Shown one piece after another: positions 41,969 through 50,944 of a DNA stretch of 64,000 bases. The stretch comes from CAVOEB01 sp965249645 (GTDB lineage Bacteria > Pseudomonadota > Alphaproteobacteria > UBA828 > JAPUJA01). Where the stretch lies: contig CBDFML010000010.1 in NCBI GenBank assembly GCA_965249645.1, positions 186,001 through 250,000 on the forward strand, given 5' to 3'. The position numbers and the translations under genes were made by a program. Position 1 is the stretch's first letter. Every line of letters starts with the position of its first letter. Under the pieces are notes generated by a model. That model was not told the origin of the DNA. It saw only the letters and a program-made list of their open reading frames with translations, and did not search any database.

Positions 41969-43717
41969 TTACTCGGCAGCTTCGCCTGCGAACTGCAGCG
42001 CATAGAGCCGGGCGTACGCCCCGTTCTTCGCCAACAGCTCGGCGTGGGTACCCGATTCGACAATTCGCCCCTGCTCGATGGTGTAGATCCGATCGGCGCC
42101 GATCACCGTGGACAGACGATGGGCGATGACCAGGGTGGTTCTCTCGCGCATCAACTCGGCCAGCGCCTGCTGTACCTTGTGTTCCGATTCGCTGTCGAGC
42201 TCCGAGGTTGCCTCGTCGAGCAACAGGATCGGTGCGTTCTTCAGCATGGCCCGGGCGATAGACAGGCGCTGACGCTGCCCGCCGGAGAGCTTCACGCCGC
42301 CCTCGCCGATTATGGTGTCGTAGCCTTCGGGCAATTGGGTGATGAAGTCATGCGCCGCGGCGCCCTGAGCGGCAGCTTCAATTTCGGCGTCGCTGGCGCC
42401 CGCGCGGCCGTAAGCGATGTTGGCGCGCACGCTGTCGTCGAACAGCACGCTCTCCTGGCTGACCAGGGCCAGGGCATCGCGCAGGCTCTCCAGCGTCACG
42501 TCGCGCACGTCCTGCCCGTCGATCCGGATGGCGCCCGCACTCACTTCGTAGAAACGCGGGATCATGTTGAGGATGGTCGATTTCCCCGCGCCCGACGGGC
42601 CGACCAGCGCCACCACCTTGCCCGCCGGGATGTCCAGCGACACGTTGGTAAGCGCGGGCGCGCTGTCGTGATAGGCGAAGCTCACGCCGTCCAGTGCAAC
42701 CGCGCCGCCCGAGACGACCAGCGCCTGGGTGTCGGGCCCATCCTTGATCGTCGGTTCCATGTCGAGCACGTGGAACAGCCGCTGGCTTGCCGCCAGCCCC
42801 TCCTGAAGATTGGTGTTCAGATTGGCGAGACTCTTCATCGGCTTGTAAGCGAGCAGCAGGGCGGTGACGAAGGAGAAGAAAGCGCCGGGCGTCAGGCTGC
42901 CGCCGATCACCTGCCAGCCGCCATAGAAGATGATCGCGGCGACCGCGATGCCGCCCAGGGTTTCCATGACCGGCGAGGACAGCGCGCGCACCCGGTAGGA
43001 CTTGTAGACGATGCGGAACATGTTCTCGATGACACCGACTGTGCGCTCGGTCTCGAAACCTTCCCGGTTGTAGGCCTTGACGTGCCGTGCACCCTGGAAG
43101 GCCTCGTTGAGGCGGGCGGTGAAGCGGCCCGCTTCGCCCAGCACGTCGGTCGAGATTCTGCGCATCCGCCGTCCGATTCGCACGATCGGGTAGATCGCGG
43201 TCGGAAACACCACGAACGCGATCAGCGCCAGCTTCCAGTCCTTTTCGAACATCACGGCGAGCAGAAACACCAGGGTCAAGGCATCCTTGATCAAGCCTGT
43301 CAGGATTTGCGAGACGGCGTTGCGCATCGCGTTGATGTCGTTCGTGAAGCGCGAGATCAACCGTCCCGACCCGGCGTTGTGAAAGAAGGCAAGGTCGAAA
43401 TGGATCAGGTGGGCGAACAGCTTGGTCTGCAGGTCGGCAATGATGCGCTGGCCTACATAGCCCATCAGCACGCCTTCGAAGTAGCTCGCCAGTCCCTTGA
43501 TTAGCGAAATCGCCAGTACGGCGACCGTGATCAGGACCAGGATGCTCTGGTCCTTGTCGATGAATACCCGGTCGAGAACCGGCTCCATCAGTTGGGCGAG
43601 CCCCGCAGTGGCGCCTGCGGCGATCGCCATGCACAGCATGGCGAGGCCGAGCCGTCCAAAATAGGGGCGCACGTGATTGCGGACGAGGCGCGAGAGCAGC
43701 GCGCGTGTCGACGCCAT
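41969..43717 (-). CDS. msbA: Lipid A export ABC transporter, MsbA-type
   Basis: The 582-residue half-transporter has six membrane segments in the first 310 residues and one nucleotide-binding domain with GPSGAGKST, LSGGQRQRLSIARA and ILLLDEATSELD. It flips lipid A core across the inner membrane, in keeping with the downstream DUF374, waaA, lpxK and lpxL genes. The ATG at 43717 is given; a TTG at 43744 would add 9 residues, and neither has a good ribosome site. Confidence 0.92.
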   Translation of the reverse strand: MASTRALLSRLVRNHVRPYFGRLGLAMLCMAIAAGATAGLAQLMEPVLDRVFIDKDQSILVLITVAVLAISLIKGLASYFEGVLMGYVGQRIIADLQTKLFAHLIHFDLAFFHNAGSGRLISRFTNDINAMRNAVSQILTGLIKDALTLVFLLAVMFEKDWKLALIAFVVFPTAIYPIVRIGRRMRRISTDVLGEAGRFTARLNEAFQGARHVKAYNREGFETERTVGVIENMFRIVYKSYRVRALSSPVMETLGGIAVAAIIFYGGWQVIGGSLTPGAFFSFVTALLLAYKPMKSLANLNTNLQEGLAASQRLFHVLDMEPTIKDGPDTQALVVSGGAVALDGVSFAYHDSAPALTNVSLDIPAGKVVALVGPSGAGKSTILNMIPRFYEVSAGAIRIDGQDVRDVTLESLRDALALVSQESVLFDDSVRANIAYGRAGASDAEIEAAAQGAAAHDFITQLPEGYDTIIGEGGVKLSGGQRQRLSIARAMLKNAPILLLDEATSELDSESEHKVQQALAELMRERTTLVIAHRLSTVIGADRIYTIEQGRIVESGTHAELLAKNGAYARLYALQFAGEAAE

Positions 43718-43844
43718 GGGTTGCGGGGTAATATCCTGGCTCAAGGTGTGGGTGTAACCCTCGGGATTCTCACAAATCCTTGTGAATCATAGCACGCGAG
43801 GCGCAGGCGGACCAATCGGTTGGATACCCGCCCGTGCCGGGGCC

Positions 43845-44660
43845 TTAGTCGGCAAGGCGTTCGATCAGGGCGTCCTGGATCAGGCCGTTGCTGGCAATGC
43901 AGCTTGGCAGTTTGGGACGCGGACGGTTGTATTCCAGTGCCGCACCTTCGGCGGTCGAGGCTGTGCCGCCCGCCTCGGCAACCAGCAGCTCGCCCGACGC
44001 AATATCCCACTCGTGCTTCGGCCAGACGCTGATCAGGGCGTCGAATCGCCCGGCGGCGACCAGCGCCAGCTTGTAGGCGATCGAGCTCACGCTGTGAATG
44101 GTGCATTCCGGAAAGCGCGCTGCCCAGGCCTTCTGCTGCGTCTCGGTACGTCCCGACAGCAGGCGGGAATCGGTCAATTTGTCCGCCTTGCTAACCGAGA
44201 GGGTTGCACCGTTGAGCCGTGCGCCGCCGCCCCGCATCGCCTCGAACATCTCGTCGGTCGCAGGATTGAAGACCGCGGCGGCAACCGGCGTGACATCGAC
44301 GATCAACGCGCCTGCGACGGCGAATTCGGGTCGCCCGTCCAGGAAGCTCCGGGTGCCGTCGATCGGATCGACCACCCAGACCCGGCCCGCAGATAGCCGC
44401 GCGATGTCGTCGTCGGATTCTTCGGACAGCCAGCCATAATCGGGACGGGCGCGGCACAGATGCTGGAACAGGCAGACCTCCGACTGGAGATCCGCCTCGC
44501 TGACCAGGTTGCCCGGCGATTTCTCCCACTCTTCCGGCTCGTGACGGAAATGCTCAAGCGCGATGGCGCCGGCGCAGCGAACCGCCTCGACCAGCAGCAC
44601 ATGATCTTCGCGAAGCCTCTCGTCGGGGGATGGGGCGATACTCTCGGAGAGCGTGCTCAT
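43845..44660 (-). CDS. Inositol monophosphatase/CysQ family phosphatase
   Basis: The 271-residue protein has the lithium-sensitive phosphatase metal motifs: SEES, WVVDPIDGTRSF and EWDIASGELLVAEAGG. Possible activities are 3'(2'),5'-bisphosphate nucleotidase (CysQ) or inositol phosphatase; the GELLVAEAGG and KSPGNLVSEAD segments favour the CysQ side. It overlaps the pmbA stop by 4 bases, an arrangement often seen in Rhodospirillales. Confidence 0.88.
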   Translation of the reverse strand: MSTLSESIAPSPDERLREDHVLLVEAVRCAGAIALEHFRHEPEEWEKSPGNLVSEADLQSEVCLFQHLCRARPDYGWLSEESDDDIARLSAGRVWVVDPIDGTRSFLDGRPEFAVAGALIVDVTPVAAAVFNPATDEMFEAMRGGGARLNGATLSVSKADKLTDSRLLSGRTETQQKAWAARFPECTIHSVSSIAYKLALVAAGRFDALISVWPKHEWDIASGELLVAEAGGTASTAEGAALEYNRPRPKLPSCIASNGLIQDALIERLAD

Positions 44661-46012
44661 CGGCCGGCCACGGTCATGCCGTCGACCCGAAGCGTCGGTG
44701 CATCGGTGCCGTAGCGGAGCTCCAAATCGTTCGCCGGGGTGATGGCGGCGAACATGTCCTTGAGGTTACCCGCGATGGTCACTTCGCTCACCGCGTGGGC
44801 AAGCTCGCCCTTGACGATGGCAAGCCCGCTCGCGCCGCGGCTGTAATCGCCGGTCACGCCGTTCACTCCCATGCCGATCAGTTCGGTTACGTAGAAGCCG
44901 TCGTCGATCTCGCCGATCAGCGCCTTGGGAGTCTGGGCGCCCGGATCTAGGGTCAGGTTGGTGGCGCCTGGGCTGGGTGCCGAGGCGGTGCCGCGGCTGG
45001 CGTGGCCCGTGGTCTCGAGCCCGAGCTGGCGGGCCGAGCGCGAATCGAGCAGCCAGGTGGTGAGCACGCCGTCGGCGATCAGCTCGCGCGCTACCGTTGC
45101 CACGCCTTCGCCGTCGAACGGGCGGGAACTCAATCCGCGCCGGCGCAGCGGATCCTCGCGTACGCTCAGGCCCGAAGCAAAGACGCGCTCGCCCAGGCGT
45201 TCCTTGAGAAAGCTCGTGCCCCGAGCGATCGCCGCACCCGAGATCGCATTGGAAAAATGGCGCAGCAGGCCGTTTGCTACCCGCGGGTCGTAGACGATCG
45301 CGCGCTTGCCCGTAGCCATCTTCTGCGGCTTCAGCCGGGCCACCGTGCGCCGGCCCGCCCGTGTGCCGATCGTGGCGGCGTCTTCGAGGTCGGCCAGATG
45401 GCGGGCCACAGCGTAGTCGTAGTCGCGCTCCATCGCCGTGCCCTCGCCGGCCAGAACCGAAACACCGACCGAGCTGCGCGAGGCGGCGTAGCTGCCGGCA
45501 AAGCCGTTCGAGCCGGCCAGCGCGATCTCGCTCCGGCTCCAGTCCGCCTCCGCGCCGCCTGAGTTGGTGACGCCCTTCACCACCCGGGCCGCGTCCTCGC
45601 AAGCGCCCGCGAGCTGGGCGAGCTGCGCGGGATCGGGTTCGGTGTCGTCGGCGAGATCGAGATCGGGAATATTCGTGGCGAGAAAATGGGAATCGGCGAG
45701 GCCGCAATGGGGGTCGTCGGGCACGGTCTTGGCCATGGCGACAGCGCGTTCCGCCAGCTCGTCCAGCGCCGCATCGGACAGGTCGGTCGAGGAGACGATG
45801 GCCTGGCGTTGGCCGACGATTACGCGCAAGCCCAAATCGCGGCTTTCGGCACGCTCGATGCCTTCCGAGTGACCCAATCGCCAGGCGATCGAGAGGGAGC
45901 GGGAATCGAACAGCACCGCGTCCGCGGCATCCGCGCCCAACGCCTGTGCGCGGGCGATCAGCCCGCCCAGGCGGTCGAGGGGATCGGTGAGGGAATCATG
46001 GCAGGCGGTCAC
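44657..46012 (-). CDS. pmbA: TldE/PmbA-type subunit of the TldD/TldE peptidase
   Basis: The 451-residue protein has the U62 family layout, with GLRVIVGQRQA, SRGTASAPSPGATNL and the closing GVTGDYSRGASGLAIVKGE. Unlike TldD it lacks the HExxxH zinc motif, as expected for the partner subunit. With TldD (encoded at 58004) it degrades unfolded peptides and matures some modified peptides. It starts at a GTG. The 161 bases upstream (46013-46173) contain TATAGT on the minus strand and an A/T-rich run, but no clear -35. Confidence 0.93.
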   Translation of the reverse strand: MTACHDSLTDPLDRLGGLIARAQALGADAADAVLFDSRSLSIAWRLGHSEGIERAESRDLGLRVIVGQRQAIVSSTDLSDAALDELAERAVAMAKTVPDDPHCGLADSHFLATNIPDLDLADDTEPDPAQLAQLAGACEDAARVVKGVTNSGGAEADWSRSEIALAGSNGFAGSYAASRSSVGVSVLAGEGTAMERDYDYAVARHLADLEDAATIGTRAGRRTVARLKPQKMATGKRAIVYDPRVANGLLRHFSNAISGAAIARGTSFLKERLGERVFASGLSVREDPLRRRGLSSRPFDGEGVATVARELIADGVLTTWLLDSRSARQLGLETTGHASRGTASAPSPGATNLTLDPGAQTPKALIGEIDDGFYVTELIGMGVNGVTGDYSRGASGLAIVKGELAHAVSEVTIAGNLKDMFAAITPANDLELRYGTDAPTLRVDGMTVAGR

Positions 46013-46173
46013 GGCGAATCCGTATTTTTACCCACTATAAAAAAAGAGAACCGCCCGAGGGATGTCGTGCCGGTGCGGTTACCTGCCGCGGCCCGCGCGG
46101 CATCACGAAGCTGTTCCGTCGAGGCACTATATAGGACGTTTGCCTACCGTTTGCGAGCCCTGCTCTGGTGCTG

Positions 46174-47682
46174 CTACTTCCACACCGGCTTGCCCGAGCC
46201 GGGCAGGCCCAGTGCCGCCCATTTGCGCGTGACCTGCTCGATGGTCTCGTCGTCCATGCGGATCACCCGTCCCCATTCGCGCGTCGTCTCGCCGGGCAGC
46301 TTGGTGGTGGCGTCGAGTCCGATCTTGCTGCCCAGCCCCTCGACCGGGCTGGCGAAGTCGAGATAGTCGATCGGCGTGTTCTCGATCAGGGTGACGTCGC
46401 GCGCCGGATCCATGCGCGTGGAGACCGCCCACATCACGTCGGCCCAGTTCCGCGCGTCGATATCGTCGTCCACCACCACCACCCATTTGGTGTACATGAA
46501 CTGGCGCAAATACGACCACACCGCCATCATCACCCGCTTGGCGTGACCGGGATAGCTCTTCTTCATGGAGACCACCGCGATGCGGTAGGAGCAGCCCTCG
46601 GGAGGCAACCAGAAATCGACAATTTCGGGGAACTGCTGGATGAGCAGCGGGATGAACACTTCGTTGAGCGCCTCGCCCAGGATCGAGGGTTCGTCGGGCG
46701 GGCGGCCCGTATAGGTCGAGAGATAGATCGGCTCGCGCCGCCGGGTGATCGCCGAGACGGTGAAGACGGGAAATTTTTCGACTGCGTTGTAATAGCCCGT
46801 GTGATCCCCAAAAGGCCCCTCGTCGCCGTACTCATCGAGGCTGACATGGCCTTCGAGCACGATCTCGGCCTGGGCAGGCACGCGCAGAGGGACGGTCTTG
46901 CACGGCACGAGCTCGACCTTGCGGCCGCGCAACAGCCCGGCGAACTGGTACTCGGAGAGGGTATCGGGCACCGGAGTGACGGCGGCGAGGATGGTGCCCG
47001 GATCGGCCCCGATAACGACCGCGCAGGGCAGCGGCTTAGTCTTTGCCTCGCCCCAGCGGCGGTGATGCTGGGCGCCGCCGCGATGGCGCAGCCAGCGCAT
47101 CAGCGTGGTGTTTCGCCCCATCACCTGCATGCGGTAGATGCCCAGATTGACCGAATCCGTTGTCGCCCCGCCCGGCCCTTGGGTGACCACGAGCGGCCAA
47201 GTGATGAGCGGCGCGGGCTCGCCCGGCCAGCAGGTCTGGATGGGAAACGCGGAAAGGTCGATGGAATCGCCCTCGATCACGACCTCCTGGCACGACGCAT
47301 GGCTGACCTCCTTGGGCTTCATCGCCATAGCGGTCTTGACCAGCGGCAGCATGGAAAGCGCCTCGCGCCAGCCGCCCGGCGGCTCCGGCTGGCGGAGGAA
47401 GGCCAGAGTCTCGCCCACCGCGCGCAATTCGTCCGGCTCGCGGTCCATGCCCCAGGCGACCCGCTCGACGGTGCCGAACAAATTGACCAACACGGGCATC
47501 CCGTAGGACGTGCCGTTGTCGCGTATCACGTTTTCGAACAGCACCGCGGGCCCGGCTTCCGCAATGAGGCGGGTCTGGATTTCAGTCATTTCGAGGTGGG
47601 GCGAGACCGGCTCGGCAACGCGTACGAGCCGGCCCTCGGCCTCGAGCCGAGCGATGAAATCGCGCAAGGAAGAATATGGCAT
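46174..47682 (-). CDS. ubiD: UbiD-family prenylated-FMN decarboxylase
   Basis: The 502-residue protein starts MPYSSLRDFIARLEAEG and contains SIRMQVMGR-like GIYRMQVMG and the UbiD signature DEYGDEGPFGDHTGYY, which carries the catalytic Glu pair region. It decarboxylates 4-hydroxy-3-polyprenylbenzoate in ubiquinone synthesis using prenylated FMN. ubiA lies 7 kb downstream. It diverges from the gene at 47733 with 50 bases between starts. The 161-base gap before pmbA holds no gene. Confidence 0.95.
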   Translation of the reverse strand: MPYSSLRDFIARLEAEGRLVRVAEPVSPHLEMTEIQTRLIAEAGPAVLFENVIRDNGTSYGMPVLVNLFGTVERVAWGMDREPDELRAVGETLAFLRQPEPPGGWREALSMLPLVKTAMAMKPKEVSHASCQEVVIEGDSIDLSAFPIQTCWPGEPAPLITWPLVVTQGPGGATTDSVNLGIYRMQVMGRNTTLMRWLRHRGGAQHHRRWGEAKTKPLPCAVVIGADPGTILAAVTPVPDTLSEYQFAGLLRGRKVELVPCKTVPLRVPAQAEIVLEGHVSLDEYGDEGPFGDHTGYYNAVEKFPVFTVSAITRRREPIYLSTYTGRPPDEPSILGEALNEVFIPLLIQQFPEIVDFWLPPEGCSYRIAVVSMKKSYPGHAKRVMMAVWSYLRQFMYTKWVVVVDDDIDARNWADVMWAVSTRMDPARDVTLIENTPIDYLDFASPVEGLGSKIGLDATTKLPGETTREWGRVIRMDDETIEQVTRKWAALGLPGSGKPVWK

Positions 47683-47717
47683 GGGGTCTCCCGCGAGGGC
47701 GCGTTGCGTGCTTGCGC

Positions 47718-47723
47718 TATAAT
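47718..47723 (+). promoter_or_regulatory. Consensus -10 hexamer before the unknown gene
   Basis: TATAAT lies 9 bases before the ATG at 47733. No -35 match is found 16-18 bases upstream (47695-47700 reads GAGGGC). Transcription from here would give a nearly leaderless message. Confidence 0.3.
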
Positions 47724-47732
47724 AGAGGCTCC

Positions 47733-48620
47733 ATGAGCAAGGTCACGTCAAACCGCGCGGGCGAACCGGCGACAGAGGGAGCGAACGGCACATTGCCGGG
47801 CGATCGGGCGCAGGCCATCGCCCACGCGCTGGCCTATCCCTTCGCCCAGCCGGGCGCCTCGTTCGTGTTTGCCGGCGGGCGGTCGTTCGAGATCGTCGAA
47901 TTGCCCGACGGCGAACTGTCGCGCGCTCGGGTGCGTGCTGGCGGTGAGACGGTCGGGTTCGACGCGCTATGCCGGGCCGAGGCGCTGGCGGCGCCTGCGC
48001 CGCTGGCCGAGCGCGTGCCGGTCATCGCCCACGGGTCGAACGCAGCGCCCGGGCGGCTCGCGGAGAAGTTCGGCGGCGCGGCGGAAGGCGCAGTAATTCC
48101 GGTGCTGCGCGCGCGGCTGGAGGAATTCGACGTCGTCTACGCGCCGCATTTCTCCGCCTACGGGTCGATCCCCGCGACGCTGGAACATTCGCCCGGAACG
48201 ACCGTCGAGATTTCGGTCACCTTTCTTACGCCCGGCCAGATGACGGCAATGGACGCCACGGAATTCCGTGCCGTGGGACCGACCTATGCCCGCGGCGTGT
48301 TGGGGGAGATCCGCTGCCACCTCGACGGCCAGGGGATGCTTAACGAGGCGCAAGTCTATCTCGCCAGGCGCGGCAGCCTGCAGTTTGATGGCGTGCCCCG
48401 AGCCTTCGCGGCGCTCGGTGCGCAGGGCCGGCGTTTTGAGGCCCGCTCGCAGCCGGACAAGCAGGCCCGCGCCCGCGACGCGCTCGCCCCGGACATGGCA
48501 CTCGACGAGTTCGTGCACGAGAACATGCGCGATTCCGCGCGTCGGGCGATGCGCAACGAGGCGCTCAGAGAGTGGGCGGTGGGGTTCTCTTACCCGGGAT
48601 TCGAGATTATCGAGGGCTGA
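47733..48620 (+). CDS. Protein of unknown function, 295 residues
   Basis: No family is recognised. The product is soluble, starts after AGAGG (5 bases before the ATG) and has a TATAAT hexamer 10 bases upstream of the start. It contains VIAHGSNAAPGRLAEKFG and VVYAPHFSAYGSIPATL; the repeated Y/H-GS-N/I theme recalls the YGSN nucleotide-like loop of gamma-glutamylcyclotransferases, but that is only a resemblance. The C-terminal part has ARDALAPDMALDEFVHENM and ends ALREWAVGFSYPGFEIIEG. Codon and GC use match the genome. It stands alone between divergent ubiD and a 315-base gap. Confidence 0.8.
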   Translation: MSKVTSNRAGEPATEGANGTLPGDRAQAIAHALAYPFAQPGASFVFAGGRSFEIVELPDGELSRARVRAGGETVGFDALCRAEALAAPAPLAERVPVIAHGSNAAPGRLAEKFGGAAEGAVIPVLRARLEEFDVVYAPHFSAYGSIPATLEHSPGTTVEISVTFLTPGQMTAMDATEFRAVGPTYARGVLGEIRCHLDGQGMLNEAQVYLARRGSLQFDGVPRAFAALGAQGRRFEARSQPDKQARARDALAPDMALDEFVHENMRDSARRAMRNEALREWAVGFSYPGFEIIEG

Positions 48621-48935
48621 ATCGGGGCCATCGAAAACGACGCGAAAAGTGCAGATTTCGCCATTTTCCGTTGTGGGCGGGCAGCCGGCTGCGCATCGCC
48701 CTAACTCTCAAGAACACGCCGCGCAAGCCTCCGGCGGGATTGAATCAAGCCATTGAAATAAAATGGTTAACGGCGCTTTTTGCCGCCGTCGGGCACGAGC
48801 CCGGTTGCGCCGGCATATCGCAGGCAGAAAAAGGGTTATTTACAAACTCTTCCACATATAGTGTGATTCATGCTCGGGACCTACATCATATTGGATGTTA
48901 GGTCCCTTGTTCGAACTGTACAGGGAATCATTGGC
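48621..48935. other. Non-coding region ahead of the 81-residue membrane protein
   Basis: These 315 bases are noticeably more A+T rich in their second half. A short stem ACGGCG/CGCCGT occurs around 48,770-48,790 and a larger hairpin at 48876-48906. TATAGT at 48857-48862 may be a -10 element but no suitably spaced -35 was found. I see no gene here. Confidence 0.5.
48876..48906 (+). promoter_or_regulatory. 12-bp hairpin in the leader of the small membrane protein gene
   Basis: GGGACCTACATC (48876-48887) pairs with GATGTTAGGTCCC (48894-48906) leaving one bulged T and a 6-base loop. It ends 29 bases before the ATG at 48936. The absence of a following T-run argues against an intrinsic terminator; an mRNA-level regulatory or stabilising structure, or an operator, are alternatives. 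Confidence 0.45.
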
Positions 48936-49181
48936 ATGCCTGATGTGCTGGATACGGTCAAGAAGTGGATCGGGCAGCTTCTGGAAGTAGGACTCTTGCT
49001 GATTGCGATCGGCATTGTCATCCAGATTCTGTTCGGTCGTACCGTTGCATTCCTGCCGGGCGATATCATTGGCAACATAATTGCTGCCGTGGATCACCTG
49101 GGCGATAACGGCCTCGTCGGCCTTGTCGCCGTTGGCATTATCCTGTGGCTGTTCTGGCGGAGGAAACTCTTCTCTGGCTAG
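48936..49181 (+). CDS. Small two-helix membrane protein, 81 residues
   Basis: Translation from 48936 gives MPDVLDTVKKWIGQLLEVG followed by two hydrophobic segments (about 15-32 and 55-75) and a basic tail FWRRKLFSG. The intervening loop GRTVAFLPGDIIGNII is well defined. AGGGA lies about 9 bases upstream of this ATG, and an intrinsic terminator follows at 49239, so it appears to be a monocistronic gene. A longer frame from 48870 would start inside the hairpin and is less likely. Function unknown. Confidence 0.65.
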   Translation: MPDVLDTVKKWIGQLLEVGLLLIAIGIVIQILFGRTVAFLPGDIIGNIIAAVDHLGDNGLVGLVAVGIILWLFWRRKLFSG

Positions 49182-49238
49182 TAGCGATCGGTTACAGAGG
49201 TCGGGGGCGCCGCCTGAAGCCCGACCAAGACCAATCTT

Positions 49239-49277
49239 CCGGGCCGCGAAGGGGCGCTTCGCGGTCCGGTTTTATTT
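49239..49277 (+). terminator. Intrinsic terminator
   Basis: A 13-base-pair stem (49239-49251 with 49257-49269, one G-U pair) with a 5-base loop is followed directly by TTTTATTT (49270-49277). It lies 58 bases after the stop of the 81-residue membrane protein gene. Confidence 0.85.
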
Positions 49278-49519
49278 GGCCGGGAAATGGTGTGACGACC
49301 GGACCCCGCCCAATGGTGTATTCAATTGACCTTGTCCCCGTTCAACGGGGGCTTAACTTGATTTCTGAAAACCCACCGGAGTCATAACCGGCAAGACGGC
49401 TCGCCACGCCATTCATCCAGCGTTGGTGTGCCTAAGGCGAGGCGGTGGCCCGTGTTCGCGGGGCACGCGGCATCGAGACGGCGCAAGCAGTTAAAATTCG
49501 TTTCGAGGGAGGGCACGCC
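49278..49519. other. Non-coding region between terminator and the disulfide oxidoreductase gene
   Basis: No gene is visible. CCCCGTTCAACGGGG (49336-49350) forms a small hairpin with a 5-base-pair stem, and GAGGGAGGGC (49506-49515) is the ribosome site for the gene at 49520. A promoter must lie here because the upstream terminator isolates the gene, but I could not identify it. Confidence 0.4.
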
Positions 49520-50899
49520 ATGGCGAAAAAATACGACGCGATCATCATCGGCACCGGCCAGTCTGGGCCATCGCTCGCAGCCCGCATGACGAAAGAGGGC
49601 ATGCGGACAGCGATCGTAGAGCGCAAGCTGTTTGGCGGCACTTGTGTGAACGTCGGTTGCATTCCGACAAAGACCCTCGTAGCCAGCGCGCGCGCTGCTT
49701 ACATGGCGCGGCGCGGCGCGGATTTCGGGGTCGAGATCGAGGGCGCTATCCGGGTCGATATGAAGGCGGTCAAGGCGCGCAAGGACGCCGTCGTGGCGCA
49801 GTCCAACCAAGGGGTTACGAACTGGCTCAAAACCATGGACGGCCTGACGGTCTATGAGGGCCATGGGCAGTTAGAGAGTGCCAATTCGGTGCGCGTCAAC
49901 GGCGAGCTTCTCAACGCGGATCGGATCGTCGTCAATGTAGGCGGGCGTGCCCATGTGCCCGACATGCCCGGCGTCGACGACATCGAGATTCTGACCAACT
50001 CCAACATTATGGATGTCGACTTTCTGCCCGAGCATCTCGTGGTGATCGGCGGCAGCTATATCGACCTCGAATTCGCCCAGATCTACCGCCGGTTCGGCAG
50101 CCAAGTCACGGTCGTCGAGATGGGCGACCGGCTCACCAAGCGGGAGGACGAGGACGTTTCCGCAGGGATCCTGGAAATCGTCGAAAACGAGGGGATCGAG
50201 GTCCGGCTCAACGCCAACTGCGTCGGGTTTGAAAAACGGGGCGAGCAAATCGCCGTAACCGCGAATTGCGAGCCAGGCCCCGAGGAGATCGTGGGCAGCC
50301 ATGTGCTGCTTGCCGTTGGCCGCCGCCCCAACACCCACGATCTGGGGCTCGACGCCGCGGGCGTGGAGACGGACGAGCGGGGCTTTATCACCGTTGACGA
50401 TCAGCTCTGTACCAACGTGCCCGGTATTTGGGCGATTGGGGACGCCAACGGACGGGGCGCGTTCACCCATACTTCCTACAACGACTATGAAATTCTGGCG
50501 GCCAACATGTTCGACGACGATCCGCGCCGAATTTCGGACCGCATTACGACCTACGGGCTGTTCGTCGATCCGCCGCTCGGCCGGGTCGGCATGACGGAGC
50601 GTGAGGTCCGCGAATCGGGGCGCAAAGCATTGATCGGTACGATGCCCATGGCGCGGGTCGGACGGGCGAAGGAGCGCAGCGAGACCCAAGGGTTCATGAA
50701 AATCCTGATCGACGCCGAGAGCGAGAAAATTCTCGGCGCGTCGATCCTGGGGATCGGCGGCGACGAGATCATTCATTCGATACTCGACGTGATGTATGCA
50801 AACGCACCCTACAGCGTGATTCAAAGGGCGATGCACATCCATCCGACAGTGACCGAGCTGATCCCGACCCTGCTCGGTGACCTCAGACCATTGGTGTAG
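49520..50899 (+). CDS. Pyridine nucleotide-disulfide oxidoreductase (mercuric reductase/lipoamide dehydrogenase-like)
   Basis: The 459-residue flavoprotein has the FAD motif IGTGQSGPSLA, the redox-active pair C42 and C47 in GGTCVNVGCIPT, the second dinucleotide fold VVIGGSYIDLEFA and AIGDANGRGAF. In lipoamide dehydrogenase the C-terminal segment is HAHPTLSE; here it reads MHIHPTVTELIP, so the general His-Glu pair is kept. There is no N-terminal metal-binding domain and no neighbouring mer or dehydrogenase-complex genes. It is an orphan member, and the disulfide or metal substrate is unknown. Confidence 0.88.
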   Translation: MAKKYDAIIIGTGQSGPSLAARMTKEGMRTAIVERKLFGGTCVNVGCIPTKTLVASARAAYMARRGADFGVEIEGAIRVDMKAVKARKDAVVAQSNQGVTNWLKTMDGLTVYEGHGQLESANSVRVNGELLNADRIVVNVGGRAHVPDMPGVDDIEILTNSNIMDVDFLPEHLVVIGGSYIDLEFAQIYRRFGSQVTVVEMGDRLTKREDEDVSAGILEIVENEGIEVRLNANCVGFEKRGEQIAVTANCEPGPEEIVGSHVLLAVGRRPNTHDLGLDAAGVETDERGFITVDDQLCTNVPGIWAIGDANGRGAFTHTSYNDYEILAANMFDDDPRRISDRITTYGLFVDPPLGRVGMTEREVRESGRKALIGTMPMARVGRAKERSETQGFMKILIDAESEKILGASILGIGGDEIIHSILDVMYANAPYSVIQRAMHIHPTVTELIPTLLGDLRPLV

Positions 50900-50944
50900 A
50901 TTGGGGAGCCTAGAGGGGTAGGTATCGAGGCACCGCGTCAGCGA

